From NCBI GenBank assembly GCA_963702925.1, contig OY969771.1:2542001-2606000 (forward strand): a DNA stretch of 64,000 bases, in the 5' to 3' direction. The notes beneath the pieces were generated by a model. It was not told where the DNA came from and did no database searches. It saw only the letters and a program-made list of their open reading frames with translations. The DNA comes from CAIKMD01 sp963702925. GTDB lineage: Bacteria > Pseudomonadota > Alphaproteobacteria > ATCC43930 > CGMCC-115725. Of this stretch, positions 1 through 8,359 are shown in pieces. The position numbers were made by a program, and so were the translations under genes. The stretch's first letter is position 1; each line of letters starts with the position of its first letter.

Positions 1-2056
1 AGCGCTCGATAATGCGTTCGATGGTCTCGTGACGCATGTCGGTCACCATCGCCGCCACGTCGGCCGCGCCCATGATCTCGCGGCGCTGCTGATACACGAC
101 CTTGCGCTGGTCGTTCATCACGTCGTCGAAACGCAGCAGGTGCTTGCGGATCTCGTAGTTGCGCGCCTCGACCTTCTGCTGCGCCTTCTCGAGCGCCTTG
201 TTGATCCAGGGATGGATGATCGCCTCGCCCTCTTTGAGGCCGAGCTTCTGCAGCATGCCGTCCATGCGCTGCGAGCCGAAGATGCGCATCAGATCGTCTT
301 CGAGCGAAACGAAGAATTTCGACGCGCCCGGATCGCCTTGGCGGCCGGATCGGCCGCGCAGCTGATTGTCGATGCGGCGACTCTCGTGCCGCTCGCTGCC
401 GATGACGAAAAGCCCGCCGGCTTTGCGTACTTCCTCGCGCGCCGCCTCGATCTCGGCCCGGATGGCGTGCGCGCGCGCCTCGCGCTGCTCCGCATCCTCG
501 ATGCCCGAAAGCTCCTGCTTCAGCCTCATGTCGAGATTGCCGCCGAGCTGAATGTCGGTGCCGCGGCCGGCCATGTTGGTCGCGATCGTGACCGCGCCAA
601 GGCGTCCGGCCTGGGCGATGATATAGGCTTCCTGCTCGTGATAGCGCGCGTTCAGCACATTGTGCGGGATCTTGCGCTTCTTGAAGAGCTCGGCGAGCGT
701 TTCGGATTTCTCGATGCTCACCGTGCCGATGAGAATTGGCTGGTTGCGCGCTTGGCATTCCAGCACCTGGGTGAGGATCGCGTCGTTCTTCTCGCGTGCC
801 GTGCGATAGACCTCGTCGTCGTGATCGACGCGCACGCAGGCCTCGTTGGTCGGGATCTCGATGACATCGAGCTTGTAGATGTCCGAGAACTCGGTTGCCT
901 CGGTCATCGCCGTGCCGGTCATGCCGGCAAGCTTGGGATAAAGCCGGAAATAGTTCTGAAAAGTGATCGAGGCGAGAGTTTGGTTCTCGTTCTGGATCGT
1001 AACGCCTTCCTTGGCTTCGAGCGCCTGATGCAGGCCCTCGGAATAGCGCCGTCCCTCCATCATGCGGCCCGTGAACTCGTCGATGATCACGACTTTGTCA
1101 TCGCGCACGATGTAGTCGGTGTCGCGCGCGAACAGCTTATGCGCGCGCAAGCCCTGATTGGCGTGGTGGACAAGTGACACGTTGTGAATGTCGTAGAGCG
1201 TGCCGACCTTCAGCAAGCCGGCCTCGCGCAGCAACGTTTCTATCCGCTCGGCACCCGTTTCCGTGAGCGTCACGGTGCGCTGCTTTTCGTCCTTCTCGAA
1301 ATCCTCGGCTTGCAGCTTCGGGATGAGCTTATCAACCTGACGGTAGAGGTCGGAGTTGTCCTCGGTCGGGCCGGAAATGATCAGCGGCGTGCGCGCTTCG
1401 TCGATGAGGATCGAGTCCACTTCGTCGACAATGGCATAGCCGAAGCTGCGCTGGACCAAATCCTCGAGGCGGAACTTCGGCGCGAGATTGTCGCGCAGGT
1501 AATCGAAGCCGAATTCATTGTTCGTGCCATAGGTCACGTCGGCGCTGTAGGCCGCGCGCCGTTCATGGTCCTCGATGCCGTGGACGATGCAGCCGACGGT
1601 GAGGCCGAGGAACGTATAGACCCGGCCCATCCATTCGCTGTCGCGCATCGCCAGGTAATCGTTCACCGTGACGACGTGAACCCCTTTGCCGGTCAGCGCG
1701 TTGAGATAGACCGGCAAGGTCGCGACCAAGGTCTTGCCTTCGCCGGTCTTCATTTCCGCGATCATGCCGCGATGGAGCACGATCCCGCCCATGAGCTGGA
1801 CGTCGAAATGGCGCTGGCCGAGCGTACGCTTGGCGGCTTCGCGCACCGTGGCGAAGGCCTCGACCAGAAGGTCGTCGAGCGTCTCCCCTTCGGCAAGGCG
1901 TTCCTTGAACCGCTGGGTGCGCGCGCGCAGCCCGGCGTCGTCGAGCGCCACCAATTCCGGCTCGAGCGCGTTGATCTCCTCGACCAGCGGCTCGAGACTT
2001 TTGACGTACCGATCGTTCGCGGAACCGAACAGTCGCCGGGCGAGGGCGCCGATCAT
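1..2056 (-). CDS. secA: SecA preprotein translocase ATPase (5' part, cut by window edge)
   Basis: Motor ATPase that drives unfolded preproteins through the SecYEG channel at the inner membrane. Translating the minus strand from the ATG at 2056 gives the typical SecA opening (MIGALARRLFGSANDRYVKS). Walker A MKTGEGKT falls at residues 102-109, the same place as in E. coli SecA, and the VDEVDSILIDEART DEAD-box segment lies near residue 210. The frame stays open to base 1, so about 685 of the usual ~900 residues are here; the C-terminal scaffold and zinc-binding tail lie outside. It is transcribed divergently from a periplasmic parvulin gene, which suits an export and folding neighbourhood. A possible promoter with a perfect TTGACA lies inside an inverted repeat at 2114-2136. 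Confidence 0.97.
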   Translation of the reverse strand, partial: MIGALARRLFGSANDRYVKSLEPLVEEINALEPELVALDDAGLRARTQRFKERLAEGETLDDLLVEAFATVREAAKRTLGQRHFDVQLMGGIVLHRGMIAEMKTGEGKTLVATLPVYLNALTGKGVHVVTVNDYLAMRDSEWMGRVYTFLGLTVGCIVHGIEDHERRAAYSADVTYGTNNEFGFDYLRDNLAPKFRLEDLVQRSFGYAIVDEVDSILIDEARTPLIISGPTEDNSDLYRQVDKLIPKLQAEDFEKDEKQRTVTLTETGAERIETLLREAGLLKVGTLYDIHNVSLVHHANQGLRAHKLFARDTDYIVRDDKVVIIDEFTGRMMEGRRYSEGLHQALEAKEGVTIQNENQTLASITFQNYFRLYPKLAGMTGTAMTEATEFSDIYKLDVIEIPTNEACVRVDHDDEVYRTAREKNDAILTQVLECQARNQPILIGTVSIEKSETLAELFKKRKIPHNVLNARYHEQEAYIIAQAGRLGAVTIATNMAGRGTDIQLGGNLDMRLKQELSGIEDAEQREARAHAIRAEIEAAREEVRKAGGLFVIGSERHESRRIDNQLRGRSGRQGDPGASKFFVSLEDDLMRIFGSQRMDGMLQKLGLKEGEAIIHPWINKALEKAQQKVEARNYEIRKHLLRFDDVMNDQRKVVYQQRREIMGAADVAAMVTDMRHETIERIIER

Positions 2057-2090
2057 TCAAGCCTCGGACAGGGTTGGCGGGCGGGGACGG

Positions 2091-2136
2091 ATGAGAAATA
2101 GGGAGATCGCACTAAAGTGTCAATTCATGACACTTT
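2091..2136 (-). promoter_or_regulatory. Putative secA promoter overlapping a 9-bp inverted repeat
   Basis: On the minus strand, TTGACA (2118-2123) is followed 17 nt later by TATTTC (about 2095-2100), a perfect -35 with a weak -10. The -35 is embedded in a perfect inverted repeat: AAAGTGTCA (2114-2122), a 5-nt centre, and TGACACTTT (2128-2136). It sits between the divergent secA and parvulin genes, so a protein bound here could affect either. The dyad is followed by only a short T run on the plus strand and could instead be a small hairpin. This is pattern recognition only. Confidence 0.4.
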
Positions 2137-2263
2137 TTCGAGCTTTGCAACGGATTTTCGGCGCTTGTTCTGGCCCAACCTTTGTGCTTTAAGGCGCCCG
2201 GGCCCGGCCGAGGATAGCACCGTCTGCCGCGCCGTGGGCTTGACCGAAAAAGGACCGTTCAGC

Positions 2264-3268
2264 ATGGCGCGCCGCGTATTCCTCGCCGCATCGCTTGTCG
2301 CAGTTTTAGCCGTTCCCGCATGGGCACAGCAAAAGGCCGCCGCACCCGGCAATGACGATCCGGTGGTGGCCAAGGTCAATGGTCAGGTTCTGCACCGCTC
2401 GGACTTGCAGCTCGCTTTGCGCGCCGCGCCGCCGCAGGTGCAGCAGGCGCCGATCCAGCAAGTCTATCCGCAACTGCTCAATAGCATGACCAATGGCTTG
2501 CTGTTGGCGCAGGCCGGGCGCAAGGCCAAGGTCGATGCGATTCCCGCCGTCAAGGCGCAGATTGCGATGGCCGACAATGAGATTGTCGCCGACGCCTATG
2601 TCGCGCAGATCGCGCACGCGCAGATCACCGAGGCGAAGCTGCGCGAGCTCTACGATCAATATGCCAAGAACGCGCCGCAGGAAGAGGAAGTCAGCGCGCG
2701 CCACATTCTCGTGCCGACCGAGCAAGAAGCAAAGGACATTATCGAGCAGCTCAAAAAGGGCGCCGACTTCGCAACCTTGGCCAAGGATAAGACCACGGAT
2801 CCTTCGGGCAAGGCTTCGGGCGGCGATCTCGGCTATTTCACCAAGACCGAAATGGTGCCGGATTTCGCCAATGCCGCGTTCGCGCTGAAGAAGGGCGAGT
2901 TCACGCAAACGCCGGTTCATACCCAGTTCGGCTGGCACGTCATCAAGCTTGAGGATCGTCGTCCTGGCAAGGCCGGCACCTATGAGCAAATCGCGCCGCA
3001 AATCGCGCAACAGATGACGCAGCAGATCGTCGGCCAGAAGCTGCAAGAGCTGCGCAGTGCCGGCAAGGTCGAGCTCTTCGACCTCGACGGTAAGCCGCTC
3101 GCCATGGCGGCGCCCGCGCCCGCGCCGGCCGGTGCTGCGCAAAGCGCCCCAGCGCAAAAGGCGCCTGCGCCGGCCCTGTCCTTGCCGGGACAGCCGACGG
3201 GCAGCGGTGCCGGCACCGGCGCCCCGACGCTGTCGCCTGCGACGGCGCCCGATCAACTGGGTCACTAA
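2264..3268 (+). CDS. Periplasmic PpiC-type (parvulin) peptidyl-prolyl isomerase
   Basis: Predicted folding catalyst for exported proteins, about 334 aa. I start it at ATG 2264, preceded by AAAAAGGA at good spacing; the open frame upstream has no protein-like content. Residues 1-24 form a signal peptide (MARRVFLAASLVAVLAVPAWAQ). The parvulin domain spans about residues 141-233, with the SARHILVP opening, a GGDLGYF core and the FGWHVIKLEDRR end. A SurA/PrsA-like N-terminal helical region precedes it. The last ~55 residues are an Ala/Pro/Gly-rich, probably disordered tail. argJ follows after 24 nt. It is related to SurA and PrsA; I cannot say which substrates it serves. Confidence 0.9.
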   Translation: MARRVFLAASLVAVLAVPAWAQQKAAAPGNDDPVVAKVNGQVLHRSDLQLALRAAPPQVQQAPIQQVYPQLLNSMTNGLLLAQAGRKAKVDAIPAVKAQIAMADNEIVADAYVAQIAHAQITEAKLRELYDQYAKNAPQEEEVSARHILVPTEQEAKDIIEQLKKGADFATLAKDKTTDPSGKASGGDLGYFTKTEMVPDFANAAFALKKGEFTQTPVHTQFGWHVIKLEDRRPGKAGTYEQIAPQIAQQMTQQIVGQKLQELRSAGKVELFDLDGKPLAMAAPAPAPAGAAQSAPAQKAPAPALSLPGQPTGSGAGTGAPTLSPATAPDQLGH

Positions 3269-3292
3269 TCGCCGCTCGCGCGGCTGCGCGCC

Positions 3293-4525
3293 ATGGCCGA
3301 CAATATTTCGCCACTCGCGCCGGAGCACTTTCCGGACATGCCGGTGATCGCCGGCGTGACGCTGGCGACCGCGCATTGCGGCATCCGCTACAAAGGCCGC
3401 ACCGATCTGATGGTGGCGCTGCTCGATGCCGGCACGACGGTGGCGGGCGTGTTCACCCGCTCGCTGACGCCCGGCGCGCCGGTCGATTGGTGCCGGCGCG
3501 CTTTGCCGCGCGGCAAGGCGCGGGCGGTCGTTGTCAATTCGGGCATCGCCAATGTCTTCACCGGGCGCGACGGGATGCGCGTGGTCGAGGAGACGGCGAA
3601 AGCGGCGGCGCGGCTTTTGGGGTGCAATCCGCGCGAGGTCTATATCTCGTCGACCGGCGTGATCGGCGAGAAGCTGCCGGGCGAGAAGATCGTCAGCGCG
3701 CTGCCCGATGCCATCACCGCGGCTTCGCCGGCGGCGTGGAGCGACGCGGCCAAGGCGATCATGACCACGGACACGTTTGCCAAAGGAGCGACGCGCACGG
3801 CGACGATCGATGGCGTTCCGGTTGCGATCAACGGCTTCGCCAAGGGCTCGGGCATGATCGCGCCCGACATGGCGACCATGCTGGCCTATGTCTTCACCGA
3901 TGCGGCGTTGCCCGCCTCGGTGCTGCAGGCGTTGCTCAAAGCGGGCAATGAACGCGCCTTCAACGCGATCACCGTCGATGGGGATACATCGACGAGCGAT
4001 ACGGTTTTGCTCTGCGCTACCGGCAAGGCCAAGCATAAGAAGATCGCCACAGCCGGCGATCCGCGCCTCAAGGAATTCCGCCGCGCGCTCGACGCGGTGC
4101 TCATCGATCTCGCGCAGCAAATCGTGCGCGACGGTGAAGGCGCGCAGAAATTCGTCAGCATCCGGGTCAGCGGCGCCGCCTCCGCGCGCGCGGCGCGGCG
4201 CGTCGGCCTCGCCATTGGCAATTCGCCTTTGGTGAAGACCGCGATCGCCGCGGGCGACGCCAATTGGGGCCGCATCGTCATGGCCGTGGGCAAGGCCGGC
4301 GAGAAAGCCGACCGCGACCGTCTCGCGATCTCGGTCGGCGGCGTCAGGATCGCCGCAAAAGGCGGGCCAGTCGAAGGATATGACGAGGCGCCGGTGGCGC
4401 GCCACATGGCGGGCAAAGAGATCCTGATCGAGGTCGATCTCGGCATCGGCAAAGGCCGCGCCGAAGTCTGGACCTGCGATCTGACGCATCGCTATATCGA
4501 CATCAATGGCAGCTACCGGAGCTGA
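3293..4525 (+). CDS. argJ: Bifunctional ornithine acetyltransferase / N-acetylglutamate synthase
   Basis: Moves the acetyl group from N-acetylornithine to glutamate (and in many species also acetylates glutamate from acetyl-CoA), closing the cyclic arginine pathway in the cytoplasm. At 410 aa it has the family's usual length. The self-cleavage site MATMLAYVFTD is present; Thr195 becomes the N-terminal nucleophile of the beta chain. The C-terminal region has the conserved GDANWGRI and WTCDLTHRYIDINGSYRS segments. It overlaps mutT by 20 nt. Other arginine genes in the window (argG, argF, argD) are scattered, so there is no single arg operon here. Confidence 0.97.
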   Translation: MADNISPLAPEHFPDMPVIAGVTLATAHCGIRYKGRTDLMVALLDAGTTVAGVFTRSLTPGAPVDWCRRALPRGKARAVVVNSGIANVFTGRDGMRVVEETAKAAARLLGCNPREVYISSTGVIGEKLPGEKIVSALPDAITAASPAAWSDAAKAIMTTDTFAKGATRTATIDGVPVAINGFAKGSGMIAPDMATMLAYVFTDAALPASVLQALLKAGNERAFNAITVDGDTSTSDTVLLCATGKAKHKKIATAGDPRLKEFRRALDAVLIDLAQQIVRDGEGAQKFVSIRVSGAASARAARRVGLAIGNSPLVKTAIAAGDANWGRIVMAVGKAGEKADRDRLAISVGGVRIAAKGGPVEGYDEAPVARHMAGKEILIEVDLGIGKGRAEVWTCDLTHRYIDINGSYRS

Positions 4526-4928
4526 GCCGCTCCCGATCGTTCCGATCGTTTGCGCCGCCTTGCTGGACGGCGCGGGCAAGGTGCTGCTGCAACAGCGTCC
4601 CGCGGGCAAGCCGATGGCGGGTCTGTGGGAGTTTCCCGGCGGCAAGATCGCCGCCGGCGAAACCCCCGAAACTGCGCTGAGCCGCGAGCTCAAGGAAGAG
4701 CTGGGACTCGATGTGGCCGAGACGGCACTCGAGCCCCAGAGCTTCGCCTCGCACCGCTATGACAAGTTCCACATTCTGTTGCTGCTTTATCTTTGCCGGA
4801 ACTGGCAAGGCGTGCCGGTCGCGCGCGAAGGCCAGGCTCTTGCCTGGGTGGCGCCGCAGCGCATGAGCGATTATGCGATGCCCGAGGCCGATAAGCCGCT
4901 CGTCGCCAAGCTTCAGCTATCGGTCTAG
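4506..4928 (+). CDS. mutT: MutT-family Nudix hydrolase (8-oxo-dGTP diphosphatase)
   Basis: Expected to hydrolyse 8-oxo-dGTP to the monophosphate and so prevent mutagenic incorporation. The 140-aa product carries a full Nudix box at about residues 44-66: GGKIAAGE, then REL, then KEELGL, matching GX5EX7REUXEEXGU. The length and the WEFPGGK opening fit MutT better than broader Nudix enzymes. It is translationally coupled to argJ by a 20-nt overlap, a common alphaproteobacterial arrangement. Its TAG stop shares the tetranucleotide CTAG (4925-4928) with the stop of the convergent methyltransferase gene. Confidence 0.93.
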   Translation: MAATGAEPLPIVPIVCAALLDGAGKVLLQQRPAGKPMAGLWEFPGGKIAAGETPETALSRELKEELGLDVAETALEPQSFASHRYDKFHILLLLYLCRNWQGVPVAREGQALAWVAPQRMSDYAMPEADKPLVAKLQLSV

Positions 4929-5884
4929 CACCCGGTCTTTTCGCCGGCAGGATGCTCGCTGGTTCGCAGCGCATCGGCGAGCCTTGTCTCGGCGCTGCCG
5001 CGGCGGAGCGGCTTGGGCTGATTGTCATGCGGGGCCCAGGCGGTCACCGTGACGAGTTCAAAAGTCGCGGCAATGCGGCCATCCGGCCGCGCAAAGCGCG
5101 TCCGATATATTTCGGCCGCCTTAAGCAAGGTCGCGCGCCGGGAAAAGCCGCGCCGACGTTGCGCGACCGCGTTCGCTTCGCCCATGTGACGCAGATCGCG
5201 CATCAGCGCGAAGGCGTCCGCGTAAGTGGCCTCGATGCGATCGCTATCGACGACCGGCAAGGCAAATCCCGCGCGTTGCAGCAACGCGCCAAGATCGCGC
5301 GCGTCGGCAAAGGGCGACACGCGCGGGCTCGCGCCGTTCTCGATCTCGCTTTCGGCTTCGAGCCACGCTTGGCGCAATTCCGCCAGGGTTTCGCCGCCGA
5401 AAAGCGTAGCCAGCAGCAAGCCGTCGAGTTTCAAGATTTGGCGCATTTGCAACAGCGCGCCCGGCAAGTCATTGGTCCAATGCAATGCGAGGTTGCTTAC
5501 GATGAGGTCGAAGGAGCCTGGCGCGAACGGCAAGGCTTCGGCTTCGGCGACGAGTTTGGGTGCGGCCGCGCGGTGCACGAAACCAGCGACTGGATCGGTG
5601 GCAACCAGCCAGTCGATCCCGCCTCGCCCGCGCAATTGCCGTTGCAGCCCCCCGTCGCGGCAGCCGAGCTCGAGCGCGCGCGGAAATCGGCGGTTGATGT
5701 CCGAGAGCCGGTCGGCCAGCCTTTCGCCGCTTTCGACAAACAGAAACTCGGCGTCCCGATTTCCCAATGCGGCGCGCGCGCGGTGCAGCCTAACGGCCCT
5801 TTGGTCGAACACCATGATGGGGTTCGAGTTGGATCCTGGTTCCGGCATGGGTTGATTTATCGCATGTGCCTCTTGCCCCGTCAT
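4925..5884 (-). CDS. SAM-dependent methyltransferase, BioC / NDUFAF5-like
   Basis: Class I methyltransferase fold of up to 319 aa. Motif I reads ALELGCRDGGL, where the usual middle glycine of GxGxG is replaced (GCRDG). The post-motif DLIVSNLALHWTNDLPGAL and the segment QILKLDGLLLATLFGG are typical of the BioC and NDUFAF5 subfamilies. The arrangement next to argJ-mutT and comF-grxC matches alphaproteobacterial NDUFAF5-like genes, which act on complex I in mitochondria. The bacterial substrate is unknown to me. The start is uncertain: ATG codons at 5884, 5848 and 5815 are in frame, and homology begins near the VFDQRAV segment, so a shorter start is likely. The longest form would overlap the GTG alternative start of comF. 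Confidence 0.85.
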   Translation of the reverse strand: MTGQEAHAINQPMPEPGSNSNPIMVFDQRAVRLHRARAALGNRDAEFLFVESGERLADRLSDINRRFPRALELGCRDGGLQRQLRGRGGIDWLVATDPVAGFVHRAAAPKLVAEAEALPFAPGSFDLIVSNLALHWTNDLPGALLQMRQILKLDGLLLATLFGGETLAELRQAWLEAESEIENGASPRVSPFADARDLGALLQRAGFALPVVDSDRIEATYADAFALMRDLRHMGEANAVAQRRRGFSRRATLLKAAEIYRTRFARPDGRIAATFELVTVTAWAPHDNQPKPLRRGSAETRLADALRTSEHPAGEKTGC

Positions 5885-5910
5885 CCGCCGCGGATGACAA
5901 TCCTTCCACG

Positions 5911-6657
5911 ATGTTGAGCCTTGCCTCGCCCTCGATCCTGCGGCGCCTTTGGGGCGGTTTTCTCGATCTGTTGCTGCCGCCGCGTTGCCTCGGCTGCGGC
6001 GCTACGGTCGGCGCGCCCGGCACGCTCTGCGCGGCCTGCTGGCGCGGCATCGCTTTCCTCGGTGCGCCGTGCTGCGCCTGCTGCGGCTATCCCTTCGAGT
6101 TCGATCCCGGCTCGGGCGGGCTGTGCGGCGCCTGTATCGAAAGAACGCCGCATTTCAACCGCGCGCGCGCCGCCATGCGTTACGACGAGGCCAGCCGCCA
6201 GCTCGTGCTTGCTTTGAAGCATGGCGACCGATTGCATTTGGCGCCACCCCTCGCGCAATGGATGCGGCGGGCGGGTGCCGAGCTGCTTGCCGAGGGCGAT
6301 CTTATGGTGCCGGTTCCGCTCCATTGGACGCGGCTTTTCGCGCGCCGCTACAACCAGGCGGCGGTGCTTGCCCTTGCGATCGAAAAGCTGGGCGGCCCGC
6401 CGGTGGCGACCGAGTGTTTGATCCGGCGCCGGCGCACCCCATCTCAAGGAAGGCAAAGCGCGGCCGCGCGCCGTCGCAATGTCGCCGGCGCATTTGCCTT
6501 GCGCCGGCCGGACGAGGTGCGCGGCAAGCGGATCATCCTGATCGACGATGTGTTGACCACCGGCGCGACCGTCGAAGAATGCGCGCGCGTCTTGAAGCGC
6601 GCCGGAGCCGCGCGGGTCGATGTCTTGGCGTTGGCGCGTACCGTCAGGGCCGCGTAG
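5911..6657 (+). CDS. comF: ComF-family phosphoribosyltransferase-like protein
   Basis: About 248 aa from ATG 5911; an in-frame GTG at 5866 would add 15 poorly conserved residues. The N-terminus has a double zinc ribbon: CLGCG and CAAC, then CCACCGYPF and CGAC. The C-terminus is a PRTase fold with the PRPP-binding loop ILIDDVLTTGAT and the YNQA segment typical of ComF. Competence ComF proteins act in DNA uptake or recombination; in non-competent proteobacteria the family's role is unsettled. It lies head-to-head with the methyltransferase and 23 nt upstream of grxC. Confidence 0.92.
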   Translation: MLSLASPSILRRLWGGFLDLLLPPRCLGCGATVGAPGTLCAACWRGIAFLGAPCCACCGYPFEFDPGSGGLCGACIERTPHFNRARAAMRYDEASRQLVLALKHGDRLHLAPPLAQWMRRAGAELLAEGDLMVPVPLHWTRLFARRYNQAAVLALAIEKLGGPPVATECLIRRRRTPSQGRQSAAARRRNVAGAFALRRPDEVRGKRIILIDDVLTTGATVEECARVLKRAGAARVDVLALARTVRAA

Positions 6658-6680
6658 GAACTCGCAAGAAAAGGACGACG

Positions 6681-6950
6681 ATGGCAGCGGTGAAAGTCGA
6701 GATGTATTCGACGATGTGGTGCGGCTACTGCGCCCGGGCACGGGCGCTGCTGCAGAAGAAAGGCGTCGCCTTCGAGGATATCGACGTCGAGGCCGACACG
6801 TCGAAGCGCGACGAAATGATCGAGCGTGCCCACGGCCGCATGACCGTGCCGCAGATATTCATCGGCGGCACGCATGTTGGCGGATCGGACGATCTTATGG
6901 CGCTGGAGCGGGCCGGCAAGCTCGACGCGCTGCTGGGGCTTGCGCCGTGA
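6681..6950 (+). CDS. grxC: Glutaredoxin 3
   Basis: Small glutathione-dependent dithiol reductase of 89 aa. The start is ATG 6681 with AAGG upstream. The WCGYC active site (a variant of CPYC) lies near residue 14; the cis-Pro loop MTVPQIF and the GGSDDL glutathione-binding motif follow. Length and motifs match bacterial Grx3. The TGA stop overlaps the GTG start of the next gene in a GTGA junction, which implies translational coupling with the Nit-type hydrolase. Confidence 0.95.
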   Translation: MAAVKVEMYSTMWCGYCARARALLQKKGVAFEDIDVEADTSKRDEMIERAHGRMTVPQIFIGGTHVGGSDDLMALERAGKLDALLGLAP

Positions 6951-7783
6951 AGTTCACCGCCGCTTGCGTGCAGCTGAGTTCCGGGCGCGAGATCGAGCCC
7001 AATCTTCGCCTTGCGGCCGAGCAGGTGCGGCGCGCGCGCGACGCCGGCGCCGACCTCATCATGACACCCGAAGTCAGCGACATGATCGAGCCGAAGCGCG
7101 CGTTGCGGGCCGAGAAGGCACGCGACGAAGCCTCGCATCCCATGCTCGCCGCGTTCCGCGAGCTCGCGCGCGAGACCGGCGCGCATTTGTTGTTGGGCTC
7201 GCTCATGCTCCGCGAAAGCGGTGTGGACCGGCTTGCCAATCGTTCCTTCCTGCTCGGGCCCGACGGCGCCATCCTCGCGCGTTACGACAAGATCCATATG
7301 TTCGACGTCGATTTGCCGGGCGGCGAAAGCTATCGCAAATCGGCGGTGTTCAAGCCGGGCGATTCGGCCGTGTCGGCGCGCCTGCCTTGGGGCGTGCTCG
7401 GGATGACGGTTTGTTACGATCTGCGCTTTCCCCATCTTTATCGGGCTCTGGCGCAAGGTGGCGCTGATTTTCTCTCGGTTCCGGCGGCCTTCACCGTGCC
7501 GACGGGGCGGGCGCATTGGCATGTGCTGCTGCGGGCGCGGGCGATCGAGAATAGCTGTTTCGTCTTCGCTCCGGCGCAATGCGGCGAACATGCCGAGGGA
7601 AGGCGCACTTACGGCCACAGCCTGATCGTCGCGCCTTGGGGCGAGATTCTCGCCGAGGCTGCGGACGAAATCGGGTTCGTGAGCGCGGCGATCGACACGG
7701 CCAAGATCGCCGAGGCGCGCCGCGCGGTCCCGTCACTGATCCATGACCGTCCGTTCCGAGGTTTTCCCAAGGCCACTCAATAG
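6947..7783 (+). CDS. Carbon-nitrogen hydrolase, Nit1/NIT2-like
   Basis: Nitrilase-superfamily amidase of about 278 aa starting at GTG 6947 inside the grxC stop. The catalytic triad is visible: Glu in MTPEVSD, Lys in YDKIHMFDVDL, and Cys in GMTVCYDLRFPHLYRAL. This Nit signature fits deaminated-glutathione amidase or omega-amidase, enzymes that repair or clear transaminated glutathione or glutamine products. Coupling to glutaredoxin supports a link with glutathione metabolism. The exact substrate remains an inference. Confidence 0.93.
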   Translation: MKFTAACVQLSSGREIEPNLRLAAEQVRRARDAGADLIMTPEVSDMIEPKRALRAEKARDEASHPMLAAFRELARETGAHLLLGSLMLRESGVDRLANRSFLLGPDGAILARYDKIHMFDVDLPGGESYRKSAVFKPGDSAVSARLPWGVLGMTVCYDLRFPHLYRALAQGGADFLSVPAAFTVPTGRAHWHVLLRARAIENSCFVFAPAQCGEHAEGRRTYGHSLIVAPWGEILAEAADEIGFVSAAIDTAKIAEARRAVPSLIHDRPFRGFPKATQ

Positions 7784-7806
7784 GGTGTTCTGCGCCCTTT
7801 TGGCAC

Positions 7807-7836
7807 TTGACCCGCAAGATTGCTAAACCTTATAAA
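7807..7836 (+). promoter_or_regulatory. Sigma-70-like promoter for the DUF1178-pgk pair
   Basis: TTGACC at 7807-7812 and TATAAA at 7831-7836 are separated by 18 nt, in an AT-rich patch between the Nit gene and the DUF1178 start at 7874. It is one of the best promoter matches in the window. Confidence 0.6.
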
Positions 7837-7873
7837 AATGTTAGTATTTCAATGAGATGGTTAAAGGGCGCCG

Positions 7874-8347
7874 ATGATCCTGTTCATGCTCAAATGCGCT
7901 GCCGACCACCAGTTCGAAGGGTGGTTCCGCGACAACGCCGCCTATGACCGCCAGAAGCGCCGCGGGCTGATCGCCTGCCCCGAATGCGGCTCCGACACGG
8001 TCGAGAAGGCGCCGATGGCACCGCGGCTTGGGCGATCGCACAAAAGCTCATCTGGCGATGCTCCCGGCGAAGCCCAAATCGAAGCACCGTCGCCGGCAGT
8101 GGCGCCGGATAATGCGCCGGTCACGCCCGCGCAGCTGCGCCGCGCTTTGCAGGTGCTGCGTCGTCACGTCGAGCAGCATTACGAGAATGTCGGGACCGCG
8201 TTCGCCAACGAAGCGCGCCGCATCCACAAAGGCGAGGCCGAAGCGCGCGGCATTTATGGCGAGGCGACGAGCGCCGAGACCAAGGCGTTGCTCGAAGAGG
8301 GCATCGACGTCGCCGGCATTCCCTGGGTTCCGTCGAGCGACGCTTAA
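7874..8347 (+). CDS. DUF1178 family protein
   Basis: Protein of 157 aa with the DUF1178 opening (MILFMLKCAADHQFEGWFRD) and a CPEC zinc-ribbon-like pair near residue 35. A variable low-complexity middle is followed by the conserved C-terminal block with LRRHVEQHYENVG and the EEGIDVAGIPWVP ending. It is widespread in alphaproteobacteria next to the Nit/grxC cluster, but its function is not established. pgk follows after 12 nt. Confidence 0.93.
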   Translation: MILFMLKCAADHQFEGWFRDNAAYDRQKRRGLIACPECGSDTVEKAPMAPRLGRSHKSSSGDAPGEAQIEAPSPAVAPDNAPVTPAQLRRALQVLRRHVEQHYENVGTAFANEARRIHKGEAEARGIYGEATSAETKALLEEGIDVAGIPWVPSSDA

Positions 8348-8359
8348 GCCCGGCTGAAA

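Noticed and set aside
29..2101. Two long plus-strand frames at the window start
   Set aside because: They are antisense to secA, whose translation matches the family from residue 1.
2306..4693. A 795-codon minus-strand open frame across the parvulin and argJ genes
   Set aside because: Its product is Arg/His/Asp-rich without family features; it is an antisense shadow of the two real genes in GC-rich DNA.
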